Shown: positions 24,371 through 36,580 of the stretch, piece by piece
How the letters are laid out: each line of letters begins with the position of its first letter
Position numbering within the stretch: position 1 is the stretch's first letter
Source: Triticum aestivum
Lineage: Eukaryota; Streptophyta; Magnoliopsida; Poales; Poaceae
Direction: 5' to 3'
Length of the DNA stretch: 64,000 bases
Assembly (NCBI RefSeq): GCF_018294505.1
Contig: NC_057800.1
Coordinates: forward strand, 479,012,530 to 479,076,529
Made by a program: the position numbers and the translations under genes
The notes under the pieces: model-generated
What the model was told of the DNA's origin: nothing
Database searches by the model: none
The model's input: the letters and a program-made list of their open reading frames with translations, nothing else

Positions 24371-24801
24371 GTAGCCCCTGAAACAGGCTTCAATGACGAG
24401 GTGTCCGGCACGCACATTGTCTTCGGCATTGCAAAGCGAGTTCCTCCTCCGAATACTTCAAAACAGCTTTCGAACACAGAGAACATGTCTGGCTCTATAA
24501 AACAAACACCACATATATCCGCAGAGAGTATAATATTTTATGAGTCCTGACCCACAGACAACTTTTGTAGCGTGACATCATGTCATAGCCCGGTCATTAT
24601 TTCGAACCGTTTTTTAGCCTCCCGCTCCATGTTTCAAGATGTGGTTTTATTGGCACGTCTTGTGAAGGCAGAGATCATGTCCCCTTATTGTGGGATTCTC
24701 ATCAATACAGGCATGGGTAATCCAACCGTGCCTTTTGCACGACCCTTGGGGAATAGGAGAGTTTTAAGGCGAGTGGGGAGGCGCTTGATATTCACTGCCT
24801 T

Positions 24802-24808
24802 TATAAAG
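24802..24808 (+). promoter_or_regulatory. TATA box before the antisense ORF of element D
   Basis: TATAAAG lies 116 nt upstream of the ATG at 24918. The equivalent box in element B lies about 100 nt upstream of its ATG. Activity is inferred. Confidence 0.55.
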
Positions 24809-24917
24809 GGATAAGGATTCATCCTTTTCCCTCACGCCCTCTTCTTCTCTACCCATCCATTCCCGAGCTCCGGCGCCCAAACTTCCACCCTTTCTGCCTC
24901 CAAGAAATACTCCAGCC

Positions 24918-25314
24918 ATGTCCGGATCTGGAGCGCAAGGTAAGTGGATGGTGTCCTCCTTCAAGGAGAAGGACATCACCAGGCTCCGGGATGCCGGGTA
25001 CCTAGCCAAGGAAATCGCCCACCGGCTTCCGGCCAAGGGACAGATCGTCCCCACCCAGAGCCCCATGAGAGGGTCGTGTTCATCCCCCACTTCATCCGTG
25101 GGTTGGGATTTCCTCTCCACCCCTTCGTCCGCGGGCTCATGTTCTACTACGGGCTGTATTCACATGATCTGGCCCCCAACTCCTTCCTCAATATCTCGGC
25201 ATTTATTGTCGTATGCGAGGCCTTCCTCCGTATCCCTCCCCACTTCGGACTGTGGCTGAAGGTCTACAACGTGAAGCCGAAGGTGGTGGATGGCCAACAT
25301 GCAGAGTGCGGGGG
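24918..25314 (+). pseudogene. Antisense PF04195-type ORF of element D, truncated
   Basis: It starts MSGSGAQGKWMVSSF at 24918 and keeps the conserved domain: HRLPAKGQIVPT, then after a frameshift near 25055 PHERVVFIPHFIRGLGF, FVRGLMFYYGL, AFIVVCEAFLRIPPHFGLWL and ECGG. The frame ends where element F is inserted at 25315. The rest should lie beyond the right edge. It is much less decayed than the copy in element B, with one frameshift over about 130 codons, so D is probably younger. Confidence 0.8.
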
Positions 25315-25318
25315 TGAT

Positions 25319-26022
25319 GACCCACAAGTATAGGGGATCTATCATAGTCCTTCCGATAAGTAAGAGTGTCGAACCCAACGAGGAGCAGAAGGAAATGATA
25401 AGCAGTTTTCAGTAAGGTATTTTCTGCAAGCACTGAAATTATCGGTAATAGGTAGTTTTGTGATAAGGTAATTTGTACCCGATAACAAGTAATAAAAGTA
25501 AATAAGGTGCAGCAAGATGGCCCAATCCTTTTTGTAGCAAAGGACAAGCCTGGACAAACTCTTATATAAAGGAAAGCGCTCCCGAGGGCACATGGGAATT
25601 ATCGTCAAGCAAGTTTTCATCACGTTCATATGATTCGCATTCAGTACTTTGATAATTTGATATGTGGGTGGACCCACAAGTATAGGGGATCTATCGTAGT
25701 CCTTCCGATAAGTAAGAGTGTCGAACCCAACGAGGAGCAGAAGGAAATGATAAGCAGTTTTCAGTAAGGTATTTTCTGCAAGCACTAAAATTATCGGTAA
25801 CAGATAGTTTTGTGATAAGGTAATTTGTAATGGGTAACAAGTAATAAAAGTAAATAAGGTGCACCAAGATGGCCCAATCCTTTTTGTAGCAAAGGAGAAG
25901 CCTGGACAAACACTTATATAAAGGAAAACGCTCCCGAGGACACATGGGAATTATCATCAAGCTAGTTTTCATCACGTTCATATGATTCAAGTTCGATACT
26001 TTGATAATTTGATATGTGGGTG
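25319..26022. repeat. 352-bp tandem duplication in the 3' LTR of element F
   Basis: Two consecutive units start GACCCACAAGTATAGGGG at 25319 and 25671 and differ by a few substitutions. The same two-unit structure, with the same period, is present in the other LTR at about 54655-55298. Confidence 0.9.
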
Positions 26023-26667
26023 GACCGGTGCTTGGGTACTACCCTTCCTTGGACAAGCATCCCACTTATGATTAACCCCTCTTGCAAGCATCCACAACTA
26101 CAAAAGAAGTATTAAGGTAAACCTAACCATAGCATGAAACATATGGATCCAAATCAGCCCCTTACGAAGCAACTCATAAACTAGGGTTTAAGCTTCTGTC
26201 AATCTAGCAACCCAACATCTACTTATTACTTCCCAATGCCTTCCTCTAGGCCGAGATAATGGTGAAGTGTCATGTAGTCGACGTTCACATGACACCACTA
26301 GAGGAGAGACAACATACATCTCATCAAAATATCAAACGAATACCAAATTCACATGACTACTTATAGCAAGACTTCTCCCTTGTCATCAGGAACAAACGTA
26401 ACTACTCACAAATCATATTCATGTTGAAAATCAGAGGGTTATTAATATGCATAAAGGATCTGAACATATGATCTTCCACCGAATAAACCAACTAGCATCA
26501 ACTACAAAGAGTAATCAACACTACTAGCAACCCACAGGTACCAATCTGAGGTTTTGAGACCAAGATTGGATACAAGAGATGAATGATGTCTACTACACAA
26601 CCTTCTTCTTGTAGACGTTGTTGGGCCTCCACGTGCAGAGGTTTGTAGGACAGTAGCAAATTTCCCT

Positions 26668-26696
26668 CAAGTGGATGACCTAAGGTTTATCAATCC
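26668..26696 (+). repeat. Left copy of the 29-bp duplication flanking the 22-kb block
   Basis: It is identical to 48937-48965. It starts CAAGTGGATGACC and ends TTATCAATCC, and is unique LTR G sequence present once on each side of the insertion. Confidence 0.93.
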
Positions 26697-27212
26697 CACT
26701 ACAAAAAAAGACACATCCGTGACATTTTGGGCCGAACGAATTTTTTTTCTGTCATACATATGACACTTCTATGACGATAATTGTGACAAAACCCGGTATC
26801 ATCATAGATGTGGTGGGCTCCTACTTCTATGACAAAAAATCATGACAGAAAATGGGCTTTTCGTCCTGGGCGGGCCGGAGATGTAGCTGCATGACATTCT
26901 TTGGGTCGTCCATGACGGAAAAAACCATGGTAGAAGCGAGGGGGAGGAAAATTTCGGGGAGTTCCCGGTTACGGTGGGAGGTCGGGGGCCGAGCGATGCG
27001 CGTTTCTCTTGTACATGTATGCGCGTGCGTGCGAGGCGTTGGCTCTAACTGAACCCGAGCGAGGCGTTGGGCTCTAACTGAACCTGAGCGGTTGCACTGC
27101 AGGCTACGCGTTACTAAACCCGAGCGATCGATCGATGGCTGTTAATTGAACCCGATCGAGCGATTCCTTCACTACGTGTTACTGAACCCGAGCGATCGAT
27201 CGATGCTGCCTC

Positions 27213-28053
27213 TGGATGAACAGTGAGTGTTGCGGGGGGGGGGAGGGGGGTTGGATGAAGGTGGGGGTGGATGAACAGGACCCCATGGTGTTGCCTCCGG
27301 ATGAACAGGACCCCGATCGATCGAGCCGGTTGGGGCTGGATGAACAGGACCCCATGGAGGGCTAGATGAATAGGACCACCCCGTGGAGGGTAGGATGAAT
27401 AGTAGACGGTGCGGGCAGGATGGACAGTAGCCCGTGGAGGGGTGGTTGAACAGGAGCCCGTGGAGAGGGCTGGTTGAACAGTAGCCGATAGAGTAGCGCG
27501 CGGTGGAGGCTGGATGAACAGGAGCCTGTGGATGAACAGTCGCAGGTGGAGGCTGGAGGAGGTCGACGGTGGATGAACAGTAGCTCATGGAGACTGGAGG
27601 GGGTCGATGGTGGAGATGAACAGTATCCCGTGGAGTCCCGTTTTGCGGTACGCCACACCCCTCCCAATGAACAGGACCCCCATTTCGACTATAGCGCTCC
27701 AACACAAGTCCGTTTCATCCGTTTTGCGGTACGCCACACCCCTCCCGATCAACAGGACCCCCATTTCAACCGTAGGAGGTCCGTTTCCTCCATTTTGCGG
27801 TACGCCAGACCCCTCCCGACCAACAGGATCCCGTTTCAAACGTGGCCGGTCGAACACAAGGCCGTTTCCTCCATTCCGCGGTACTCCAGGCCTCGTTTCC
27901 ATCGCCTGTTCCGTCCAAGCCCTCCCGATGAACACGACGCATTCCGTTGCCTCCCCATGAACACGACGCATTCCGTTGCCTCCCATGAACATGACGCATT
28001 CCGTTGCCTCCCCATGAACACGACACATTCCGTTGCCTCCCCATGAACACGAC
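27213..28053. repeat. Three short-unit tandem arrays in the CACTA subterminal region
   Basis: Positions 27213-27637 are diverged ~30-bp units built on GGATGAACAG and CCCGTGGAGG. Positions 27638-27890 are four ~70-80-bp units with TTTTGCGGTACGCC, starting near 27638, 27719, 27790 and 27871. Positions 27927-28053 are about 4.5 units of ~29 bp with GAACACGACGCATTCCGTTG. The arrays generate apparent ORFs on both strands that are not genes. Confidence 0.85.
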
Positions 28054-28560
28054 GACGATGCTATTTCTCCATTCTGACCCAGCCATGTACACGAGCCCTG
28101 GCCGTACGTATGCGCGAGTAGGCGTTCGAGACCCCGCCCGTATGTACACATACATGGCCGTATTTTCTTTCTTGCACCCCTGCCGCTGTACGTACATTTA
28201 CATGCTACGTGCGCGCCTCTACTATGACACGTGCGTGCCTCTACATCGACCAGTATATATGTACGTACACATTCGCGACCAGAATGACAACGCTACATAC
28301 GCTTCGACCAGGTGGGTCCCAACTGTCAGGCACTTCCTTGCCTGCGAAGATGTAGCTGGTGGGTCCCAGCAGTCAGGGGGCGAATCGTTTTTTTGCCTAG
28401 ACACACTTCCTTGCATGCGAAGATGTAGCTGGTGGGTCCCAGCAGTCAGGGGGAAACGCTTTTTCACGAAATACAGTGGCCCGTCCGGTGGGTCCCAGCT
28501 GTCAGGTGGAGGAATCATTATTTTCCGCGTAATAAGGAGGCACTTCCTTGCTGTGGCCAT

Positions 28561-31500
28561 GGACCCAGCTGTCAGCCTTTCCACGTACAGTCCACGTCCG
28601 ATGGAAGTCGTTCCTTGACCATGCCGCGCCGAGAGCACCACGGTGGTGGACAATGGCGAGGCCTAGGAAGGGGACGACACGGAGGCAGGGAAGACTCGAC
28701 AGTTATTTCCCACACGGAGGGGAGTACGACTGTACGAGGGTTTACTGGTTCGTCTGCCGTCGCTGGAGAATAACAGCAGGTGTGGGTGAGTAGAGGGATG
28801 GCTAGGCCAGCGATGGGAGTATGGTCGGGCGGTGAGGCCTGCGCGGCAGCATAGCCGGCCACGAGGAGGAGGGAGCAGGCAGTCCCGCCGGCGCTTGTTT
28901 GAGCGGCTAGAGCAGGAAGAGCAGAGATTGAAGAAGCACGACGGCCGTTGGATGGACATCCAACAGTCAGTGCTTGTGCATCAACCTTTTTTTAGGAAAG
29001 CCTCAAATCTGTGGAAAACAGCATACATCCCATCTGCCATTATTTCTAATAATTTACAGCCCATTTGCTAATTCTTAAGGTTTTTTGGAGCCCATATTCT
29101 TTTTGTTAGCATTACAACCCATATTGTGGCAACGGTTAAAAAATTATATGAAATTTTGCATATTTTGGTGCGGTCCAAACAGTTTTAATCCTGAAATTTC
29201 GACTCACATTCAAACTGATTTTAAAAATAAATGTATATCAATATAAAATCCAACAAATTCTCCACGCATAAAAATTAATGTAATTTAAAATCTTGAAATG
29301 AAAAAAAGATATTTGAAACTAATTGCCGATTTGATGTGTTTTAAAAATGTACAACCCATTTCTCATTACTAATGGGCCATTTTCTCGGCCAGCCGAATGA
29401 AAGCTCTCCTCGTCTTGAAAGATTTGCAGCCCAACAGGCCTGACAAAGCGACTTACTTGGCAAATCACAAAAAACTGGGCTGTGGCCGTGGACCCAGCTG
29501 TCAGCCTCTCCACGTACAGTACTCTTCCGATGGAAGTCGTTCCTTGACCACGTTCACCACGCCACGCAGAGAGCACCACGGCGGTGGATGACGGCGAGGC
29601 CTAGGAAGGGGACGATGCGGCAGTGGAAGCCCGCGCGGAGAGAACTGCGAGGGTTTACTGGTTCGGCTGCGGTGTGAGGCTGCCATCGCCGCAGGGCCTG
29701 GCCAGCGGTGGGAATAGTAGGGGCGGTGAGGCCTCTACGGCAGCACAGTCGGCCACGGGAGGCAGGGGCATGCGGCACGACCGGCCCTGCTTTGGGCGGC
29801 TGGAGCAAGAAGACCAGAGGTTGAAGAAGCACTACGGCCGTTGGATGGACATCGTACGGTCACTGGAGCTAGAATCGTTCATATTGACTAAGTTGACAAA
29901 GCCCTTCGTCCCCGTCAACTTAGTAGGCCCACAAGTCAGCCTCCCAGCAAGGTGGGTCCCAGCTAGCCAGGGGAGTATTCATTTTTTTGTGCGTAATAAG
30001 GAGGCACTTCCGGTGGGTCCGAGCTGATAGCGGGGGGATGGTTTTTTCACGAAATACGATGGCCCATCCGATGGGTCCTAGCAGTCAGGGGGAAAAGATT
30101 TTTTTCGCAAAATACTGGTGGCCCGTCCGGTGGGTCCCCGCTGTCAGGTGGAGGAATAATTATTTTGCATGTAATAAGGAGGAACTTCCTTGCTGCGGCC
30201 GTGGACCCAGGTGTCAGCCTCTCCACGTACAGTCCACGTCTGATGGAAGCCGTTCCTTGACCATGTTGACCATGCCGCACCGAGAGCACTAGGGTGGTGG
30301 ACGACGGCGAGGCCAGGAACGGGATGACGCAGAGCCGGGGAAGACACGGCAGTGGATGCACACACGTAGAGGAGAACGAGGGTTCACTGGTTCGCTGCGG
30401 TGTGAGGCTGCCGTCGCTGCAGAATAACAGGGGGTGTGGGCGAGTAGAGGGATGGCCTGGCCAGCGGTGGGAGTAGTAGGGGGCGGTGAGGCCTCCGCCG
30501 CATCGCAGCCGGCCACGGGAGGCAGGAGCATGAGGCACGACCGGCGCTGGTTTGGGCGGCTGGAGCAAGAAGACCAGAGGTTGAAGAAGCACTACGGCCG
30601 TTGGATGGACATCATACGGTCACTGGAGCTAGAATCGTGCATATTGACTAAGTTGACAAAGCCCTCCGTCCCCGTCAACTTAGTAGGCCCACAAGTCAGC
30701 CTGCCACTAAGGTGGGTCCCAGCTAGCAAGGGGTATTCATTTTTTTGTGCGTAATAAGGAGGCACTTCCGGTGGGTTCGAGCTGACAGCAGGGGGAACAT
30801 ATTTTCGCGAAATAGGGTGGCCCGTCGGGTGGGTCCCAGCAGTTAGGGGCAAACGTTTTTTTCGCGATATACTAGTGGGCGTCCGGTGGGTCCCTGCTGT
30901 GAGGTGGAGGAATAATTATTTTCCGTGTAATAAGGAGGCGGAGGCACTTCCTTGCAGCTGCCGTGGACCCAGCTGTCAGCCTCTCCACGTACAATATTCT
31001 TTCGATGGAATTCGATCGTTGACCACATTGACCACGGCGCGCCGACAGCACCACGGCGGTGGAAGACGGCGAGGCCTAGGAAGGGGACGACACGGAGCCG
31101 GGGAAGACGCGGTAGTGGATGCCCACGCGGAGAGGAGTATGAGGGTTCACTGGTTCGGCTGCGCTGCCGTCGCCGCAGAATAACAGGGGGTGTGGGTGAG
31201 TGGAGTGTAGGGATGGCCTGGCCAGCGGTGGGATTAGTATGGGGGCAGTGAGGCCTCCGCGGCAGCATAGCCAGCCACGAGAGGCAGGAGCAGGCGGCAC
31301 GACCGGTGCTGCTTTGGGCGGCTAGAGCAAGAAGACCAGAGGTTGAAGAAGCACTACGGCCGTTGGATGGACATCGTACGGTCAGTCGAGCTAGAATCGT
31401 GCATATTGACTAAGTTGACAAAGCCCTTCGTCCCCGTCAACTTAGTAGACCCACTATACTGGGTCCCAGCTAGCAGGGGGAGTATTCATTTTTTGTGCTT

Positions 31501-32090
31501 AATAAGGAGGCACTTCCTTGCGTGCGAAGATATAGCTGGTGGGTCCGAGCTGTCAGCGGCGGTAATGTTTTTTTCACGAAATACAGAGGCCGTTTCGGTG
31601 GGTCCCAGATGTCAGGTGAAGGAAATCATTATATTGCGCATAATAAGGAGGCATTTCCTTGCGTGCGGCCCTGGACCCAGCTGTCAGCCTCTCCACGTAT
31701 AGTCCACTTCAGATGCATGTCAGTCGTTGACCACGCTGACCACGCCACGCCGAGAGCACCAGGGCGGTGGACGACGGCGAGGCCTAGGAAGGGAACGACA
31801 TGGAGGCAGGGAAGACTCGGCCGTTGTTTTTGTTTCCCACGCGGAGGTGAGTACGACTGTACGAGGGTTTACTGGTTCGTCTGCCGTCGCCGGAGAATAA
31901 CAACAGGTGTGGGTGAGTAGAGGGATGGCTAGGCCAGCGATGGGAGTACGGTGGGGCGGTCAGGCCTGCGCGGCAGCACAGCCGGCCACGCGGAGGAGGG
32001 AGCAGGCAGTCCCGCCGGCGCTTGTTTGAGCGGCTGGAGCAGGAAGAGCAGAGATTGAAGAAGGACGACGGCCGTTGGATGGACATCCAA
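28561..32090. repeat. ~0.7-kb tandem repeat, five copies, in the CACTA element
   Basis: Units aligned on GGACCCAG(C/G)TGTCAGCC start at 28561, 29490, 30203, 30964 and 31673. Each contains CTCCACGTA, a GAGAGCACCA segment, GGGATGG, GAAGAAG..ACGGCCGTTGGATGG and a run of TGGGTCCCAGCTGTCAG phrases. Three spacings are 709-761 bp. The first is longer because an AT-rich block (28975-29425) lies in it. That block recurs after the fifth unit at 32095-32520, so the array has a higher-order arrangement. Confidence 0.88.
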
Positions 32091-32520
32091 CAGTATACAG
32101 GCCATCTGTGGAAAGCCTCAAATCTGTGGAGAACAACATACAGCCCATCTGCCATTATTTCAAATAATTTACAACCCATTTGCTAATTCTTATGGGTTTT
32201 TTGGAGTCCATATTCTTTATGTTAGCATTACAGCCCATATTGTGGCCACGGTTAAAAAATTATACGAAATTTTGCATATGTCGGTGCGGTCTGAACTGTT
32301 TTTAATCCCAAAATTTCGAGTCACATTCAGACTGATTTTAAAAATAAATGTATATCAATATAAAATCCAATAAATTGTCCACGCATAAAAATCAATGCAA
32401 TTTAAAATCTCGAAATGAAAAAAAGATATTTGAAAATAATTGCCGGTTTGATGTGTTTTAAAAATGTACAACCCATTTCTCATTACTGATAGGCCATTTT
32501 CTCGGCCAGCCAAATGAAGC

Positions 32521-35500
32521 TGTAACGCCCCGAGACCGATGTGCCAGGTGTCCTCCAGTTATTCACCGGTGTTGCCATGTCATTCGCTTGTGTGTTGCAT
32601 CTTGTCATGTCATCATGTGCATTGCATCATCATGTTTTCGAAACTTGCATCCGTCCCGGCCTCCTCGTTCTCTCCGTTGTCCGTTCTGAGCCCAGACACA
32701 CTTGCACGTGCCTGCGGCATGTCCAAAATAGTATTTTATAAGTGGCCGGAAAATGTTCTCGGAATGGGATGAGATTTGGCGTGCAGTGTTTTTATGTTGT
32801 CAGTAGACCGCCTGTCAAGTTTCATCGCATTCGGAGTTTGTTTGATAGCCCAACCGTTAAACTATAGCGACATTATAGTCGGTCTAACGTGGGACGTTTT
32901 CGGTCTCCGGAAACGGTTGCCGGGTTGAATTCACCTCTCTCCTCTCAGTCCACACACTTGACCTCGTTCGCCTAACCCCTCTTTGCATAGTGCCCGCGGT
33001 CCTCCTCGCGCGCGCGTCCGAAAAGTTGTCCCAGACCCGACCCGGACTGTTGCCACCGTTGTGTCCGGATCATCCCCAAACATCTACAAACGTCATCGTT
33101 TTCTTATTTGGGCTCCCTAACTATTTTATTCGCGACCGTCCGATTATGATCGAAGGGATGAGGTAGCCCCTAACCTAATCCACCTGGTGTATATATATCA
33201 CATCAAACCCTAAAACCTAGGGGTTTGTCCCATCGCCTCTGCCACCTGACCAAATCCCCCCTCGGGATCTCCCCTGCCCGATCCACTGATCCGGCCTTCT
33301 CCCCTCGATCTACGAGATCCACAACTTCTCTCTCTGCAGCCTCGCGTCCCCCTCCACGAACTCAGCCCCAAGCCACTCTCGTGCCCGATGGACTCCGCCC
33401 GCGCCGGAGCTTGCCGCCGGCGATAGCAGCAGCAACACCGACCTCCCCTCCTTCTTCTTCCTCCTTTTCCTCCTTGGTCTCCCTCTCTCTCATGCTGTCT
33501 CTCTCTGTCTCCTTTCTTGTTGGACAGGGAGATCTCCATGGCCATATAATGAAGCTCTGCCTCCATGGATCCTCGCCGGTGCCCCGTCCTGGACTCCTGG
33601 TGCCATCCCACACCCGGGGCCGTCTTCGCTGTCTCCTTCGTCGCGTCGCCAGCCTCGCTCGCGCCCGGATCCGGGAGCCGCGCCAAGTCCGCCACCGTCC
33701 TCTGCATCGCCTGCACGATCCCGCTGCTGCCTACTTCGCCCCATCGTGTAGTGCCACCGCCAAAGATCCTCGCCGCCGGGAACCGCCTCCTCGACCCTCG
33801 GACTGGCCGGATCTGCCGCGCCCGCGGGTCCCCTGCCTCTGCATCACGCCTCTTGTCGTCTTCCGCTTCGCCGTGACCTGCTGCTGCTTCTGTTGGTGCG
33901 AGCAACACCAGGTTGCCCGCTCGTAGCACAGCCGCTCGCCCCGTTGACCGCGCCTTGCTCAAGACCGCGCCTGGGCTCCCTTCCGTCGATCGCCAGAGGC
34001 CGAGCCTGCCTCCCCTTCCTTAGTCCAGCCCAGCCGCAAGCCAGCGCCAGGCCTCCCTCCTCCCACCAACCGGGCCAAGCCCGATGTGAGAAGCCCCCCC
34101 TCCAGTCCCTGTGCATTGTTGGGCCAACCAGTTTCAGCCCGTTGCGTTTTTATTTCCTGCTGCTGCATTTAGCTATTTTCCAGAAAACTGTTGTTTTACA
34201 GATTAGTCCCTCTAGTTCATGCATTTCATAACTCACCAACCGTGCATCGGATTAAAATGTTTTATATATGAAAGTTGCTTAGAATTTTGTGTAGTTTCAT
34301 AATATGTCATTTCCATCCATGTTTAAAATTCTTAAAATGATGTTTGTTTAAATTTGCTTAAATAACTTGCTAAAATGATTTAATTCATAACTTAATAACT
34401 GTAGCTCGGTTTTAAACAAACTTTATATGTATTTGGGGCAGAAAAATGCCTAGTTTAACATGGTGCCCTTGTTTTTCATGTTTAATAACTCTAAAATTAT
34501 GTTTAGGGCAGAACAGTACCAAACCTAATATATGCACATGGGGATTTTTCCGGTCTTGTTGTTTGTTGTTCCGGCCTCATTTAAACTTGCCTAGATAGGT
34601 AGTTATCTTTTGCTTCACCCCTTGCCATGCTAACCAACATTTAACATTGTTGTGTACCTAACGAGAGAGAACTAAATAAGTCATGTGGTGTTTTCTTCAA
34701 TATGCAACTCCGTTGCATAATGAGCTCCACTTAATTTGTAGGATTGTTTGTGCACTTTGCCATGCCATGCTTCATTAAACCGGACATGCATCATACTCAA
34801 TTGTGCATCATGCCATGTTGATGTGTTGGTTGTTTACTATGTTGTTTGCTTCTTTCCGGTGTTGCTTCTTCGGCTTGGTTCCGATAACGTCGTGTGTGTG
34901 AGGATCCATTCGACTACGTCCGTTTGTCTTCTACATGGACTCGTTCTTCTTCCTTGCGGGATTTCAGGCAAGATGACCATACCCTCGAAATCACTTCTAT
35001 CTTTGCTTGCTAGTTGCTCGCTCTTTTGCTATGCCTATGCTGCGATACCTACCACTTGCTTATCATGCCACCCATATTGTTGAACCAAGCCTCTAACCCA
35101 CCTTGTCCTAGCAAACCATTGTTTGGCTATGTTACCGTTTTGCTCAGCCCCTCTTATAGCGTTGTTAGTTGCAGGTGAAGATTGAAGTTTGTTCCTTGTT
35201 GGAACATGGAGATGTTGTTCCTTATTGGAACATGTTTACTTGTTGGGATATCACAATATCTCTTATTTAATTAATGCATCTATATACTTGGTAAAGGGTG
35301 GAAGGCTCGGCCTTATGCCTGGTGTTTTGTTCCACTCTTGCCGCCCTAGTTTCCGTCATATCGGTGTTATGTTCTCGGATTTTGCGTTCCTTACGCGGTT
35401 GGGTAATAATGGGAACCCCTTGACAGTTCGCCTTGAATAAAACTCCTCCAGCAATGCCCAACCTTGGTTTTACCATTTGCACTAACAACCTACCACCTTC

Positions 35501-36580
35501 CCTTGGGTTCTGCAGACTCAAGGGTCATCTTTATTCTAACCCCCCCGGGACAGTGCTCCTCTGAGTGTTGGTCCGAACTGAGCTGCCTGCGGGGCCACCT
35601 CGGGGAAACTTGAGGGTTGGTTTTACTCGTAGCTAGTCTCATCTGAGTGTGCCCTGAGAACGAGATATGTGCAGCTCCTATCGGGATTTGTCGGCACATT
35701 CGGGCGGTGTTGCTGGTTTAGTTTTACCTTGTCGAAATGTCTTGTAACCGGGATTCCGAGTCTGATCGGGTCTTCCCGCTAGAAGGAATATCCTTCGTTG
35801 ACCGTGAGAGCTTGTGATGGGCTAAGTTGGGACACCCCTGCGGGGTTTTGAACTTTCGAAAGCCGTGCCCGTGGTTATGGGCTGATGGGAATTTGTTAAC
35901 GTCCGGTTGTAGAAAACCTGAAGTTGACCTTAATTAAAATGCATCAAACGCGTGTGTAACCGCGATGGTCTCTTTCCGGCGGAGTCCGGGAAGTGAACAC
36001 GGTGTCTTGATCATAGTTTTATCGACCGTGCCTTGCCTTCTCTTCTCGCTCTCATTTGTGTATGTTTAGCCACCACATATGCTAGTCGCTTGCTGCAGCT
36101 CCACCTCATACCTTTACCTTACCCATAAGCTTAAATAGTCTTGATCGCGAGGGTGCGAGATTGCTGAGTCCCCGTGACTCACATATACTTCCAAAACCAG
36201 CTTGCAGGTGCCGATGAGTCCGTGCAGATGACGCAACCAAGCTCAAGGAGGAGCTCGATGAAGATCTTGTCCTTTGTGTTGTTTCGTTCTAGTTGATCAG
36301 TAGTGGAGCCCAGTTGGGGTCGATCGGGGACCTTGTCGCATTTGGGGTTCTTCTTTTATTTTCGTTCCGTAGTCGGACCTTGATTGTATTTGGATGTTGT
36401 AATGCTTTATTCATGTAATTGTGTGAAGTGGCGATCGTAAGACAACTATGTAACTCTTTCCCTTATGTATTACATGGGTTGTGTGAAGATTACCTCACTT
36501 GCGACATTGCTTTCAATGCGGTTATGCCTCTAAGTCGTGCTCCGACACGTGGGAGATATAGCCGCATTGAGGGCATTACA
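32521..36580 (+). repeat. 5' LTR of element E (4.06 kb)
   Basis: It starts TGTAACGCCCCGAG and ends GAGGGCATTACA. A TATA box (GTATATATATCA, 33189-33200) is followed by AAACCCTAAAACC and a GC-rich leader. A long GC-rich stretch (33210-34110) has open frames on both strands that overlap each other, a sign of base composition and not of a gene. Confidence 0.82.
33189..33200 (+). promoter_or_regulatory. TATA box in the LTR of element E
   Basis: GTATATATATCA is followed by AAACCCTA, a combination common at grass transcription starts. Confidence 0.55.

Larger units (their letters stand above)
23918..25314 (-). mobile_element. Element D: second B-type Gypsy element, 3' part
   Basis: The element is in minus orientation and continues right of the window, being interrupted by element F at 25315. 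Visible are the 3' LTR (23918-24370), the polypurine tract (CAGGGGCTAC on the minus strand, next to 24371) and the start of the antisense ORF. Its LTR and antisense ORF match those of element B in reverse orientation. The expected target duplication on this side is ATACT (23913-23917). Confidence 0.85.

Noticed and set aside
27528..28618. Several long ORFs on both strands with repeated peptide phrases
   Set aside because: They are translations of the CACTA short-unit arrays.
33210..33962. Overlapping 250- and 233-codon ORFs on opposite strands
   Set aside because: They lie in the GC-rich part of the LTR of element E. Both strands are open at once, which reflects base composition.
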